Shown: positions 41,471 to 50,050 of the stretch, in pieces
Layout of the letters: each line of letters begins with the position of its first letter
How positions within the stretch are numbered: the first letter of the stretch is position 1
NCBI GenBank assembly: GCA_034437455.1
Contig: DAOTUB010000085.1
Span: 1-55,542, forward strand
Source of the DNA: DAOTUB01 sp034437455
Lineage (GTDB): Bacteria; Chloroflexota; Anaerolineae; B4-G1
DNA length: 55,542 nucleotides
Direction: 5' to 3'
Notes under the pieces: generated by a model
The model's input: only the letters and a program-made list of their open reading frames with translations
What the model was told of the DNA's origin: nothing
Database searches by the model: none
Made by a program: the position numbers and the translations under genes

Positions 41471-41880
41471 CAAGTCGGCCAGGCGGTCGCTTCCCCCCCT
41501 CTTTCCCCCCCATTGGGGGGGATGAAGGGGGGGGGAGAGGAAAGTCCGGGCTCCAAAGGGCAGGGTGCTGGATAACGTCCAGGTCGGGGGCGCATCGGAC
41601 GATGCGTTACTCGACGGAAAAGGGCCACAGAAAAGTAGACAGCCTGGTCGGTAGACCAGGTGATGGTGAAAAGGTGGTGTAAGAGACCACCGGCGTCGTT
41701 GGCGACAACGGCGGCCAGGCAACCCCCACCCGGAGCAAGGCCAAGCAGAGGCGAGGGACGGCCCGTCCCGCTCGAGCCTCGGGTAGGCCGCTAGAGGCGG
41801 CGAGCAATCGCCGTCCCAGATAGATGATCGCCGCCCCGGCCTCCCGCCGGGGGACAGAACCCGGCTTATCGGCCGGCTTG
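41471..41880 (+). ncRNA. rnpB: RNase P RNA, bacterial type A, with an oversized poly-C/poly-G stem
   Basis: Conserved pieces are in order: 'AGTCGGCCAGGCGGTCGC' at the 5' end, 'GAGGAAAGTCCGGGCTCC' (41535-41554), 'CAGGGTGCTGG', 'GGTGAAAAGGTG' with 'GTAAGAGACCACCGG', 'GGCAACCCCCACCCGGAGCA', 'TAGATGATCGCCG' and 'ACAGAACCCGGCTTATCGG' near the 3' end. It is the catalytic RNA that matures tRNA 5' ends. The helix after the first conserved block is extended by runs of 7-9 C and G (about 41492-41536). Ends are approximate. Antisense open frames across it are not genes. Confidence 0.95.
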
Positions 41881-41889
41881 GGCGCGTGT

Positions 41890-42402
41890 TCAGGGTATCC
41901 AAACGGGCCTGTGCTTTGTGGGCATTGCGGAGGACGATGGGCAGGGCGGTGTACGTTGAGTGACAATTAGGCCTGAACGCGTGGGTATGCGCAGACGGTC
42001 GTCGGCGCAGATAAACGCCAGTGGCGTTTCACCGTTGTTGACCAAATCCTGATTGAGAGACCAGCCTGTTGCCAGTTGTACTGTATCGTAAGCACGCAGC
42101 GGGTATTGATTTGCCAGCCGACGAGCAGTGTCAATTACCACTGGCGGAACGCCCAACAACGTGTACCGATACGTGATGTCATAGTCAAAGAACTGAACTG
42201 CCGTGGAGTGGTCAGCAGGCAGCAGGGTTCCATCCCGCAACCTGCGGGCAAAGGCGCACGTGGTTTCTACAGCGGTCAATTGCGACGTGAACACAGTGGG
42301 AGCTATAGTAGAGGCAAGGTATGTCCTGACCCAGTTACTCCCGGTTTCTGTGACGTATTGTTTGAGCAAGGCGCTGGTATCAAAGTAGGCGACGTTCACC
42401 AT
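41890..42402 (-). CDS. PIN-domain (VapC-like) toxin with replaced C-terminal tail
   Basis: A 170-residue protein with PIN acidic residues in 'YFDTSALLKQYVTE', 'TAVETTCAFARR', 'LRAYDTVQLATG' and 'FICADDRL'. Such proteins are Mg-dependent RNases. It overlaps the DUF104 gene by 7 bases, forming a toxin-antitoxin pair. The last 30 or so residues ('VTQRTPPCPSSSAMPTKHRPVWIP') are unlike a PIN end; they begin in a short repeat also seen at 44949-44975 and run up to the 3' end of rnpB. The native end may have been lost. Confidence 0.85.
   Translation of the reverse strand: MVNVAYFDTSALLKQYVTETGSNWVRTYLASTIAPTVFTSQLTAVETTCAFARRLRDGTLLPADHSTAVQFFDYDITYRYTLLGVPPVVIDTARRLANQYPLRAYDTVQLATGWSLNQDLVNNGETPLAFICADDRLRIPTRSGLIVTQRTPPCPSSSAMPTKHRPVWIP
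41949..41975 (-). repeat. Dispersed repeat of about 26 bp, copy 1
   Basis: About 24 of 26 bases (GTGTACGYTGAGTGACAA...) match positions 44949-44975. This copy overlaps the 3' part of the PIN-domain gene. Confidence 0.55.
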
Positions 42403-42710
42403 TCTCCCCGTTCTTCGATGATGATTTCTGAAAGGGGTTTACCTGGTGCGCTCCCCATCAGATTAGCTAATCGAAGGCGCTCTTCCGCAGATACAGGATC
42501 GGGCGGAATTGGTCCAGGGGGGCGCGGACGCATCCAGCCTTTGGCGACTAGTCTCTGGATCAGGGCCTCCACCTTATCTTCCGGCTCCTCCGATACGTCA
42601 GGAGCTTTTGGCAAAACCTGGATGCGCACCTGTTGCTGTTCCTGCAAATCGAGTGGCTGCAACGGCCGCAGCATCCCTTTCTCGTACACCGCCGTCACAA
42701 TCTCCATCAT
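42396..42710 (-). CDS. DUF104-type antitoxin
   Basis: A 104-residue protein from ATG 42708-42710, six bases after GGGGAGG. The N-terminal 'EIVTAVYEKGMLRPLQPLDLQEQQQVRIQVLP' is the DUF104/AF2212-like antitoxin strand-rich domain. The C-terminal half is charged, ending 'LSEIIIEERGEW'. Its stop overlaps the PIN toxin start. The two should form a type II pair, with this protein binding and blocking the PIN RNase. Confidence 0.85.
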   Translation of the reverse strand: MMEIVTAVYEKGMLRPLQPLDLQEQQQVRIQVLPKAPDVSEEPEDKVEALIQRLVAKGWMRPRPPGPIPPDPVSAEERLRLANLMGSAPGKPLSEIIIEERGEW

Positions 42711-42778
42711 TTCCAACCTCCCCGGCCAATCACGCATGACGCATTACGTTTCACGCATTATACCAGAAAGGCAACTCT

Positions 42779-42952
42779 ATGAAAAGCACCCACGTATCCC
42801 AATCCATCGCCGCCGCGACGCAACTGCGCCTGCCCGGCGCGACGGGCAGGGTGGCGCGCAAGATGCGTTACATGGACGAGGTCGCGCCGCGCTTTCGCGG
42901 AGGATACCATCATCCGTCGAAATTCACCGCTACCGAAAAAACAACAGAATGA
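42779..42952 (+). CDS. 57-codon open frame, possible gene remnant
   Basis: The frame encodes MKSTHVSQSIAAATQLRLPG followed by a basic stretch with 'VARKMRYMDEVAPRF' and a short tail. It has no clear ribosome site and I recognise no family. It may be the N-terminal remnant of a deleted gene between the toxin-antitoxin pair and the surface protein. Low confidence that it is expressed. Confidence 0.25.
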   Translation: MKSTHVSQSIAAATQLRLPGATGRVARKMRYMDEVAPRFRGGYHHPSKFTATEKTTE

Positions 42953-42974
42953 TAGGGGGAACCTCAAACATCTG

Positions 42975-44815
42975 ATGAGAACGCAAAGGTTCGTTTTGGC
43001 AATTGGACTTGGGCTATTCCTAACACTCTGGGTGGCCTGTGCACCGCACGCGCTCGCGGATGAGAGCACCCCGCATCTCTGGGTTTTCCCTGAGGGATGC
43101 GGCGGACAACCGACTCCCTGTTTCCCCACCATCCAGGACTCGCTTGACGCGGCCGAGGATGGGGCCACGATCCATGTGGCCGAGGGTGAATACCAAGAGC
43201 TGTTGACAGTGAGCACCAGCGTGACGCTCACTGTTGACCAGCCGACGAGCGGCGAAGCCTATGCCACGGTCCGACCCCCGGAGTCAGGGGGTGAGCCCGA
43301 GACTGGTGCCTTGCTGACGGTCCCGAGTGGGAAAACCGTCGCGGTTGACCACTTCATCTTTCGGGATGGGGTGGCGCCCGTTTACTTCCGTGCGGGCGGA
43401 ATCAACAACGACGGGAACCTCACCCTCCTTAACTCCAGTGTCCTGGATTGCTCCGGCGATACTGGCGGGGGGATCTCTAACCAGGGTGGAAGTTTGACCC
43501 TGATGGATTGCACGATCGCGGGGAATGAGTCAGTGGCTGTCGGTGGAGGGATCAATACAACAGACGGATCCCTTACTGTTATCAACAGCGCCGTGAGCAA
43601 CAACAGTGCCGGAGGCCCAGGTGGAGGTGTTCACATTGGGAACAGCTCATCAACTATCCTTTCAAGCACCATTGAGGGAAATGAGTCTTCTGCCAATGGA
43701 GGAGGAATCAAGTACTCCTTCATCCGGGCTGGAGAAAATAAGGTCGAAAACAGCTCAGTGACCTTGAACTCCGCTCCAGCAGGAACAGATGTCTACATCT
43801 ACCGCGGCTACGATGGAGGCTATGTGGGCTACTGCAACGTCGAAGTAGGAGAAGTGGTGGTCTATGACGGAGAAGTGGAGGACGGCTTCATCGAGGATTG
43901 TCCTTCGCCACCCGAGAATGAGCCCCCCCCCAGTTCACCTCCAACCCAATTCTGTCGACGACGGTCGGCGAGATGTATGTCTACACCGCCACTGCCACTG
44001 ACGCAGACGGGGACCAGTTGGTGTTCTTCGCCCCGGCGAAGCCAGACTGGGCGATGTTTGCCCCGTTGGGTGACGGGACCGCTGTTTTGAGTGGCATCCC
44101 GCCAGAGGCCGGCGAGTTCACGACCACCCTGGTGGTCCTAGACAGCGAGGCGAGCGATTACCAAGTCTTCGTCATCACCGTCGAAGAGCCACCACCGCCA
44201 GTGACGGTCATTGCCCTTGACGATCCGTATACCCGGATCGACGAGGACACGTCAATCCTCATTGACGTGCTGGTGAACGACCACACCGAGCCCGAGAACC
44301 AGGATTTGCAGATCCTGTCGATCGGAACTCCGAGTCAGGGCGGAACGGCTGAGGTGCTGTCAAGCACCATCAGCTACACGCCCGAGCTCAACTTCAACGG
44401 GGTGGAGACGTTCACCTATACCGCGGGTTGTGCCGGATGCGAATCCGATACGGCCACGGTAACGGTGACGGTCAACCCCGTCAACGACGCCCCTGTGGCG
44501 GTCGACGACTCGGTCACCACCGACGAGGGGGAGGCCGTCGTCATCGCATTGCTCGCCAACGACTATGACGTGGATGGCGACAGCTTGACGGTCAGCGATA
44601 TTGGCTCCCCGTTTACGGGAACACTCGCCTGTACCGGCGCGGTCAGCTCGACGGGGGTGGTGACCTACACCCCTCCAGTGAGCTACGAACTCACCACGGT
44701 CGTGAGCTTCACCTACGAGGTGAACGACGGCCAGGGCGCTACCGACAGCGCCACGGTCAGAATTCTCCTCAACCCGGTGAAGGTCTATCTCCCGCTCGTG
44801 GTGAGGAATCAATGA
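42975..44815 (+). pseudogene. Beta-helix/cadherin-like surface protein with poly-C frameshift
   Basis: The first frame (42975 on) has a signal peptide ('LAIGLGLFLTLWVACAPHALA') and right-handed beta-helix repeats ('GGGISNQGGSLTLMDCTIAGNES', 'GGGINTTDGSLTVINSAVSNNS'). After nine C at 43923-43931 the meaningful frame shifts: it continues with an Ig-like domain ('MYVYTATATDADGDQLVFFAPAKPDW') and two cadherin-like domains ('NDAPVAVDDSVTTDEGEAVVIALLANDYDVDGDSLT'). It ends in VKVYLPLVVRNQ, a tail common on Chloroflexota surface proteins. Read without the shift it ends at 44090. This may be a sequencing error, a dead gene, or slippage-based switching. Confidence 0.75.
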
Positions 44816-44823
44816 GTCTGTAG

Positions 44824-44856
44824 GTTGGGTTTCGGCGGGGTTTGCCGAAACCCAAC
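44824..44856. repeat. Perfect 13-bp inverted repeat GTTGGGTTTCGGC
   Basis: Arms at 44824-44836 and 44844-44856 enclose GGGGTTT, eight bases after the surface protein stop. No T-run follows. This hairpin type is a widespread intergenic repeat; it may still stabilise or end the transcript. Confidence 0.75.
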
Positions 44857-44863
44857 GCCTGAA

Positions 44864-44932
44864 AGCGTCACGGCCAGAATCACCCTCAATCCGGTGAGGG
44901 TCTACCTCCTGCTCGTGATGAGGGGCCGATGA
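44864..44932 (+). pseudogene. Duplicated tail of the preceding surface protein
   Basis: The stretch translates as SVTARITLNPVRVYLLLVMR plus GR and stop. That is a diverged copy of the real tail (SATVRILLNPVKVYLPLVVR plus NQ, about 44750-44815). No coding sequence leads into it, so it is a remnant of a tail duplication or of an older neighbouring gene. Confidence 0.65.
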
Positions 44933-44948
44933 ACGAGTTACCGCACCA

Positions 44949-44975
44949 CGGTGTACGCTGAGTGACAAGTAGGCC
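44949..44975 (+). repeat. Dispersed repeat of about 26 bp, copy 2
   Basis: Matches 41949-41975 at about 24 of 26 bases. The rest of the gap to 45150 shows no other feature I can support. Confidence 0.5.
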
Positions 44976-45150
44976 CTGGAACCGTTGCATTAAATTGCCA
45001 TGAGAGCCTTTTGTAATTCATTGTGCGTCTGATCCTTGTGAAGGTTTAGTGGATATTTTCAGCTCAAAGGAGCTTTTCCAATCAGAAGCACCTCGATTTC
45101 CGAGGCTATATGCAACCTTCGCAAGGGTTGTCGGAATTAAGGGGAGGAAA

Positions 45151-46398
45151 ATGCCTGTACGCTTTGGCTTCACACCGGTAGCGTCTGGATTTCTACAGCG
45201 TGAAGAGGCGTTCGACCAGATCGTCGGGGAATACGTTCTGGCCCTGGAGCGAATGGGCGGCGAGCGGTGGTCCGATGAGATGCTGGACAAATCAGTCTGC
45301 CTCTTCTACCTGGTCGTCACTGGAGGGACCGAGGAGGCGATCCTCAAGCTCCGCGCCGACCGGGCCAGGACCGCGCCCGACGAACCGGCCTTTTTGCTGG
45401 CGCACTCAACGAACAACTCGTTGCCGGCCGCGTTGGAGGTGCTGGCCCGGCTTCAGCAGGACGGCGAGCGGGGCGCGATCTTTTACCTCCAGGGGCCTGA
45501 TGACGAAACGGGGTTCGGGCGGATCGAAGCAGCCATGCACGATCTGGAGACGAGTCGCGTTTTGAAGCGGGCGCGGATCGGCCTGGTGGGTAAACCGTCG
45601 AATTGGCTCGTCGCCAGCAGCCCTGATCCCGCCATCGTGCAGGAGAGGTGGGGGCCACAGGTCGTGTCCATTGGTATGGATGAGGTCGCTCAGGCTTTCC
45701 GATCTGTGTCTTCAGAGGCGAGCACTGGCATCCTGGAACCCCTCGTAGCCAACGCCGCGGCAGTGCGCGAGCCTTTGCGGACCGAGTTGGAGGACGCCGC
45801 GCGGCTTTACACCGCCCTGAAACAGGTGGTAGAGCGACATCGTCTGGACGCGCTCACCGTGCGCTGCTTCGACCTGGTGCTCGATTTGCGGAGCACCGGC
45901 TGCCTGGCCCTGGCGCAACTCACCGACGAGGGCGTCATCGCCGGGTGCGAGGGCGATCTGGTGAGCACGGTGGGGATGCTCTGGGCATACGAACTGCTCG
46001 GCCAGATTCCCTGGATGGCCAACTCCGCCCAACTGGACGAGGTAGGCAACACGCTCTGGCTGGCTCACTGTACGATCCCCCTCCGCATGGTCCGGGAATA
46101 TTGCCTGCGCTCCCACTTTGAGTCGGGGCTGGGCGTGGGGATCCAGGGAACCTTGCCTAGCGGATCGGTCACGCTGCTGCGCATCGGCGGCGCGGCGATG
46201 GAAAAGCTGTGGCTGGCGGAGGGTGAGGTTCTCCAGTCGGGCGATTCGGAGGCGCTCTGCCGCACCCAGGCAAAGATTCATCTGACACGCGGTGAGGTTC
46301 GAGATTTGCTGCGCGCGCCGTTGGGCAATCATCTGGTCCTGGTGCCGGGCCGCCACGCCGATCGCCTTTGCGCGTGGTGGGAGATGATGGTGGGCTGA
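45151..46398 (+). CDS. L-fucose/L-arabinose isomerase-like protein
   Basis: A 415-residue protein from ATG 45151 behind GGGGAGG; a longer frame upstream lacks a ribosome site. It resembles the fucose/arabinose isomerase-like superfamily: an N-terminal Rossmann-like region ('AFLLAHSTNNSLPAALEVLARLQ', 'RIGLVGKPSNWLVAS'), then 'AGCEGDLVSTVGMLWAYELLGQIPWMANSAQLDEVGNTLWLAHCTIPLRM' with the acidic and His residues that hold the metal in the family. Substrate unknown. It stands alone, with no sugar kinase or transporter beside it. Confidence 0.75.
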   Translation: MPVRFGFTPVASGFLQREEAFDQIVGEYVLALERMGGERWSDEMLDKSVCLFYLVVTGGTEEAILKLRADRARTAPDEPAFLLAHSTNNSLPAALEVLARLQQDGERGAIFYLQGPDDETGFGRIEAAMHDLETSRVLKRARIGLVGKPSNWLVASSPDPAIVQERWGPQVVSIGMDEVAQAFRSVSSEASTGILEPLVANAAAVREPLRTELEDAARLYTALKQVVERHRLDALTVRCFDLVLDLRSTGCLALAQLTDEGVIAGCEGDLVSTVGMLWAYELLGQIPWMANSAQLDEVGNTLWLAHCTIPLRMVREYCLRSHFESGLGVGIQGTLPSGSVTLLRIGGAAMEKLWLAEGEVLQSGDSEALCRTQAKIHLTRGEVRDLLRAPLGNHLVLVPGRHADRLCAWWEMMVG

Positions 46399-46543
46399 CG
46401 TAATCAGTTTCTTCCTGGTTCTTCTGCGCATGCCCAAGCTGCCTGCAGGGGGTCAATTTGGTTGGAAATTGAACGTAAAACCGCTATCCATTGTATATGT
46501 ATAGATTACTGCGCAACGAGAGATCAATATCGGGAGGGGAACG

Positions 46544-47872
46544 ATGTCTCCGAATTACTGGCTCTGGAGAGTGAATAAATCCTCATTCGTATTTTTTATT
46601 ATGGTTCTGCTGTCGATGGGGATAGCCTTCAGCCTGGTCTCAGCGCGAGAGGTCCGCGCAGATACCTACACCGTGTGCGCTGCCGGCTGCGATTTCACGA
46701 CCATTCAGGCTGCTATAGATGACGCCAGCGTCGTCGCAGGTGACGTTATCCACGTCACTGACGTCGTTCATACTGAGATGGGCATCATCGTAAACAAGGG
46801 CGTCACCATCCAGGGCCTGGGGGCTTTTAGCACCACCGTGCAGGCCCACGCCACAGCCGGGGGAGCCGACGACCGGGTGTTCTTTATTACGAATGGCGTC
46901 AGTGCGACCATCAAGGGGATGACGATCCGGCACGGTAACCCCACCTCGACGCCGGAATCCGGCGGTGGCATCAGGAACGAGGGTGGGTTGACACTCGAAA
47001 ATAATGTCATCAGGGACAACAGCGCCAGCGCCGGCGGGGGCATCTTTAACGAGGGCACGCTGACGCTGATCAACTGCGCCATCACCGGTAACGAAGCCAG
47101 GGGCGGCGCTGATTCTTACATGGAGTGCAGTACCGGCGGCGGCATCAAGAATATGGTGGGTGTGCTGACACTTATCAACAGCACCGTCAACGGGAACACT
47201 GCCGGGAAGAAAGGCGGCGGCTTTCACATTGCCTGCCACGGCACATTGGTGCTCATCAACAGCACCGTCAGCGGCAACCGCGCCGAAGGCGACGGCGGCG
47301 GAATCTACCTGAATGGCGTGGGCGAGTTCGAGCACGGCACTATTAGCGGCAACGAAGCCCACAATGGCGGCGGTATCTATGTGAGTGGATCGCCGGAGCG
47401 TGGGGTTACATACGGTCTGCTCAATTTCACCGATACCATCGTCGCCAATAACGCTTCCCGGATGGAAAAATATGGCGTTGCCGATTGTTTTATCGGTGAT
47501 TATGGTTCGATTGGTATAAATCGTAACAATCTCGTGGAAGACAATAATTGCAACCCAGATTACTCCGGCGAGCCTCGCCTGGCTGACTTGGCCGACAACG
47601 GCGGCGACACTCAGACTCACGCGTTGCTTCCTGGCAGCCCGGCAATTGACGCGATCTCTGCGGACGAGTGTACTGTCGAGATGGATCAGCGGGGGGTGTC
47701 CCGACCTCAGGCGGCAGGGTGCGACATTGGCGCGTATGAGTGGCAACCGGCTAAGAACGGCAGCCTGGACTCGACAAAGTGTACAGGCTCGCTGGTGGTG
47801 TTTTTGATCCTGCTCGTCGTCGGGTTGGTAATTGCCTGGCGCCGACAGCACTCGTCTGAGAACCAGAGCTAG
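46544..47872 (+). CDS. Membrane-anchored right-handed beta-helix protein
   Basis: A 442-residue protein. Signal peptide ('FVFFIMVLLSMGIAFSLVSA'), 'YTVCAAGCDFTTIQAAIDDAS' start of the helix, then repeated 'GGGIxNxG-TLTLINxxxxGN' rungs. A choice-of-anchor-Q-type end follows ('LADNGGDTQTHALLPGSPAID' and 'DQRGVSRPQAAGCDIGAYEW'). The C-terminal helix 'VVFLILLVVGLVIAWRRQ' should anchor it with most of the chain outside. GGGAGGGG precedes the ATG. The fold is shared with polymorphic outer-membrane and adhesin-like proteins. No catalytic residues recognised. Confidence 0.82.
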   Translation: MSPNYWLWRVNKSSFVFFIMVLLSMGIAFSLVSAREVRADTYTVCAAGCDFTTIQAAIDDASVVAGDVIHVTDVVHTEMGIIVNKGVTIQGLGAFSTTVQAHATAGGADDRVFFITNGVSATIKGMTIRHGNPTSTPESGGGIRNEGGLTLENNVIRDNSASAGGGIFNEGTLTLINCAITGNEARGGADSYMECSTGGGIKNMVGVLTLINSTVNGNTAGKKGGGFHIACHGTLVLINSTVSGNRAEGDGGGIYLNGVGEFEHGTISGNEAHNGGGIYVSGSPERGVTYGLLNFTDTIVANNASRMEKYGVADCFIGDYGSIGINRNNLVEDNNCNPDYSGEPRLADLADNGGDTQTHALLPGSPAIDAISADECTVEMDQRGVSRPQAAGCDIGAYEWQPAKNGSLDSTKCTGSLVVFLILLVVGLVIAWRRQHSSENQS

Positions 47873-47885
47873 GTGAAGTAATATG

Positions 47886-48032
47886 ATCAGAAGTTACGCA
47901 GTTCGCCGGCTGAGTAGGAGTGAAACGACGTATCGAAGCCAAGCACGGATCTTACAAGCACCGCTGGCCCTGGTTTCGATACGCTGGTGCTACTCAACCG
48001 ACGGGCTCGCTATTGACTGCGTAACTCCTGAT
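47886..48032. mobile_element. 147-bp element with 17-bp inverted repeats enclosing REP-like units
   Basis: ATCAGAAGTTACGCAGT (47886-47902) and its inverted copy (48016-48032) differ at one base. Between them lies a head-to-head pair of the GAGTAG/CGTATCGAAACC family (GGCTGAGTAG...CGTATCGAAGCC and GGTTTCGATACG...CTACTCAACCG). It is non-coding and has no clear target duplication. It fills most of the 320-base gap before the sigma-factor gene; a weak hairpin near 48105-48145 is the only other structure. Confidence 0.65.
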
Positions 48033-48192
48033 GGTGTGAATCTCTCGAAATATCCCCTTTGGGCGCCTTTTCAGTAAAAATATTGGACACCTATCCAATA
48101 AGAAAATTCCCCAGATGCCCGATGCATCCGGGGGATTTCTGTTGTAAGATAAGGGCGTTCCGACACGATAGCCATCGCCGGAAGGGGGAGAT

Positions 48193-48750
48193 ATGTTTGT
48201 TCAGCCAAGTGATAGACAGCTTGTTGATAAAGTTCAGTCCGGCGATCTGGATGCGCTGGGCGTTCTGTACGAGCGTCACAAACTCTGTTTGTATCGGACC
48301 GCTTTGGCGATCACGAACGACTCGTCGGCGGCCGAGGATATTCTTCAGGATTGCTTTCTTCGCCTGCATCGGTACGCCCGCAATATGGATCGTTCGTTGC
48401 CGTTACAGCCCTGGCTTTACCGAGTCGCGATCAACCTGGCCTACAATTGGGAAAAGAGCAAAAAGAACGGGCAGGCGGCAGATCGGTTATCGGAGCTGAT
48501 TCATTATCCCCTGGAACGACGAGCGGAAAAGAATAATGTACAGAGTGAAGTGATGGATGCTATCTCGTCGTTGGATACTAGCCAGCGTGTCGTCGTCGTT
48601 CTTTTTTATTTGAACTCGTTTAGCGTGCAAGAGATTGCATCGATCCTGGGCTGTCCAGTGGGCGCCGTACAAGCTCGTCTCAACTGTGGCCGTGAAAATT
48701 TGCGGCGTGCGCTGGAGTCGAGGTTCGAGGTGCCTGCTAAAATGATCTAG
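48193..48750 (+). CDS. ECF-type RNA polymerase sigma factor
   Basis: A 185-residue protein starting after GGGGGAG. Region 2 ('LDALGVLYERHKLCLYRTALAITNDSSAAEDILQDCFLRLHRYA', with 'PWLYRVAINLAYNWEKSKK') and region 4 ('AISSLDTSQRVVVVLFYLNSFSVQEIASILGCPVGAVQARLNCGRENLRRAL') are complete. No anti-sigma gene follows. The next three genes are surface lipoproteins, so they are candidate targets by position only. Confidence 0.92.
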   Translation: MFVQPSDRQLVDKVQSGDLDALGVLYERHKLCLYRTALAITNDSSAAEDILQDCFLRLHRYARNMDRSLPLQPWLYRVAINLAYNWEKSKKNGQAADRLSELIHYPLERRAEKNNVQSEVMDAISSLDTSQRVVVVLFYLNSFSVQEIASILGCPVGAVQARLNCGRENLRRALESRFEVPAKMI

Positions 48751-48889
48751 ATTTCGTCCAGCCACATCCCTCCTCTGTGTTCCACCGACGGATCTGATGT
48801 TCCCACTTTTATTTTTTCCTTGTGTCATATCTGGTATAATTCATCGGAGAACGGTGAAAGCAAGGCAAAATCGGCAGAAGGAGCAAACT

Positions 48890-50029
48890 GTGTCTATTTG
48901 TTACAAGATATTCGTTGCATTGACGAGCATTCTAATCCTTGTCGTCGGTTGTAGAGAAGCGGATCCCGCATCCCCTATGCCAGTTCCCCCCACGTCCACG
49001 TCCGTTCCGCCGACCACTGAGACGACATACACCTCTGTTTTGCCAGAAACAGCCTTTACTTCGCCTCTGGCTTCAACCTCGCCCATCGAGCCAACGGTTG
49101 AGAGTCGTACCGATGATCTATCGGAAGAAGAGGCGGCGACGCTCGGCAGTCTGGAACAAGTCGACGAGCATCCGCTCTACACGATGCACTATTATGGCGC
49201 GTACGATGAGCGGCTCTCTGCTGCCCCAGGATCGCCGCCCGCGTGGGCCTGTTCGCTTTTCGCGGCGCTCGGTGACGCGGACAACATGCTCTATGGCCGC
49301 AACTTTGACTGGGAATTCAGCCCAGCTCTGCTCCTGTTCACCGATCCTCCCGGTGGATATGCCTCGGTCTCGATGGTGGATATTGCCTACCTGGGATTCG
49401 AGGGAGACGCGGCGAGCGGTCTGACCGAGTTGCCGCTCGTCGAGCGCCAGGCTCTCTTGGATGCGCCTCGTATGCCGTTTGGTGGGATGAATGAACGTGG
49501 TCTGGTCATTGGCATGGCGGCCGTGTCGCCGGGGGATATGCAGCCCGATCCAGACAAAGAGACGACTGGATCGTTGAGGATAATTCGCAAAATGCTCGAC
49601 CGCGCCAGTAACGTGGACGAGGCCCTTGCCATCATACAAAGCTATAACATTGATGCGACGGGCGGCCCGCCTCTCCACTATCTGATCGCCGATGCGTCGG
49701 GCCGTTCGGTCTTGGTCGAGTTCTATCAGGGGGAGATGGTGATCATTCCCAACGAGACGGACTGGCACCTGGCGACCAATTTCTTGCGCGCCTCGGTCGA
49801 CGATCCTGCGGAAGGAGGGTGCTGGCGGTACGACGAGGTCAGCCAGCGACTTGCCGAAGCTGAGGGTCAGCTTTCCACACAAGAGGCCATAGACCTCCTG
49901 GCAGACGTGTCCCAGGAGATTACCGAGTGGTCCATTGTTTACGGAATCAGTACCGGCGATATCGACGTGAGTATGGGACGGGAGTACGATAACATACACA
50001 CCTTCCATCTGAGCCTCGCGGGCGAATAG
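48890..50029 (+). CDS. C45/choloylglycine-hydrolase-like Ntn hydrolase lipoprotein
   Basis: A 379-residue protein from GTG 48890, seven bases after AGAAGGAG; a -10-like TATAAT lies at 48835-48840. Lipobox 'LILVVGCRE' is followed by a Thr/Ser/Pro-rich linker. The Ntn-hydrolase core starts at C121 ('WACSLFAALGDADNMLYGRNFDWEF'), with 'GGMNERGLVIGMAAVSPGD' and 'ATNFLRASVDD' after it. Members cut linear amide or acyl bonds with an N-terminal Cys exposed by processing, so the first 120 residues would be a propeptide and anchor. The substrate is unknown. It starts a row of three lipoprotein hydrolases. Confidence 0.83.
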   Translation: MSICYKIFVALTSILILVVGCREADPASPMPVPPTSTSVPPTTETTYTSVLPETAFTSPLASTSPIEPTVESRTDDLSEEEAATLGSLEQVDEHPLYTMHYYGAYDERLSAAPGSPPAWACSLFAALGDADNMLYGRNFDWEFSPALLLFTDPPGGYASVSMVDIAYLGFEGDAASGLTELPLVERQALLDAPRMPFGGMNERGLVIGMAAVSPGDMQPDPDKETTGSLRIIRKMLDRASNVDEALAIIQSYNIDATGGPPLHYLIADASGRSVLVEFYQGEMVIIPNETDWHLATNFLRASVDDPAEGGCWRYDEVSQRLAEAEGQLSTQEAIDLLADVSQEITEWSIVYGISTGDIDVSMGREYDNIHTFHLSLAGE

Positions 50030-50050
50030 CGTCCCTCAGGAAATTGAAAA

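Noticed and set aside
41276..41902. Antisense open frame across the end of the MFS gene and rnpB
   Set aside because: It lies over conserved RNase P RNA and a well-supported transporter gene, and its composition is not protein-like.
42758..43231. 157-codon minus-strand frame opposite the surface protein start
   Set aside because: No ribosome site or family motif, and it is opposite a signal peptide and beta-helix repeats.
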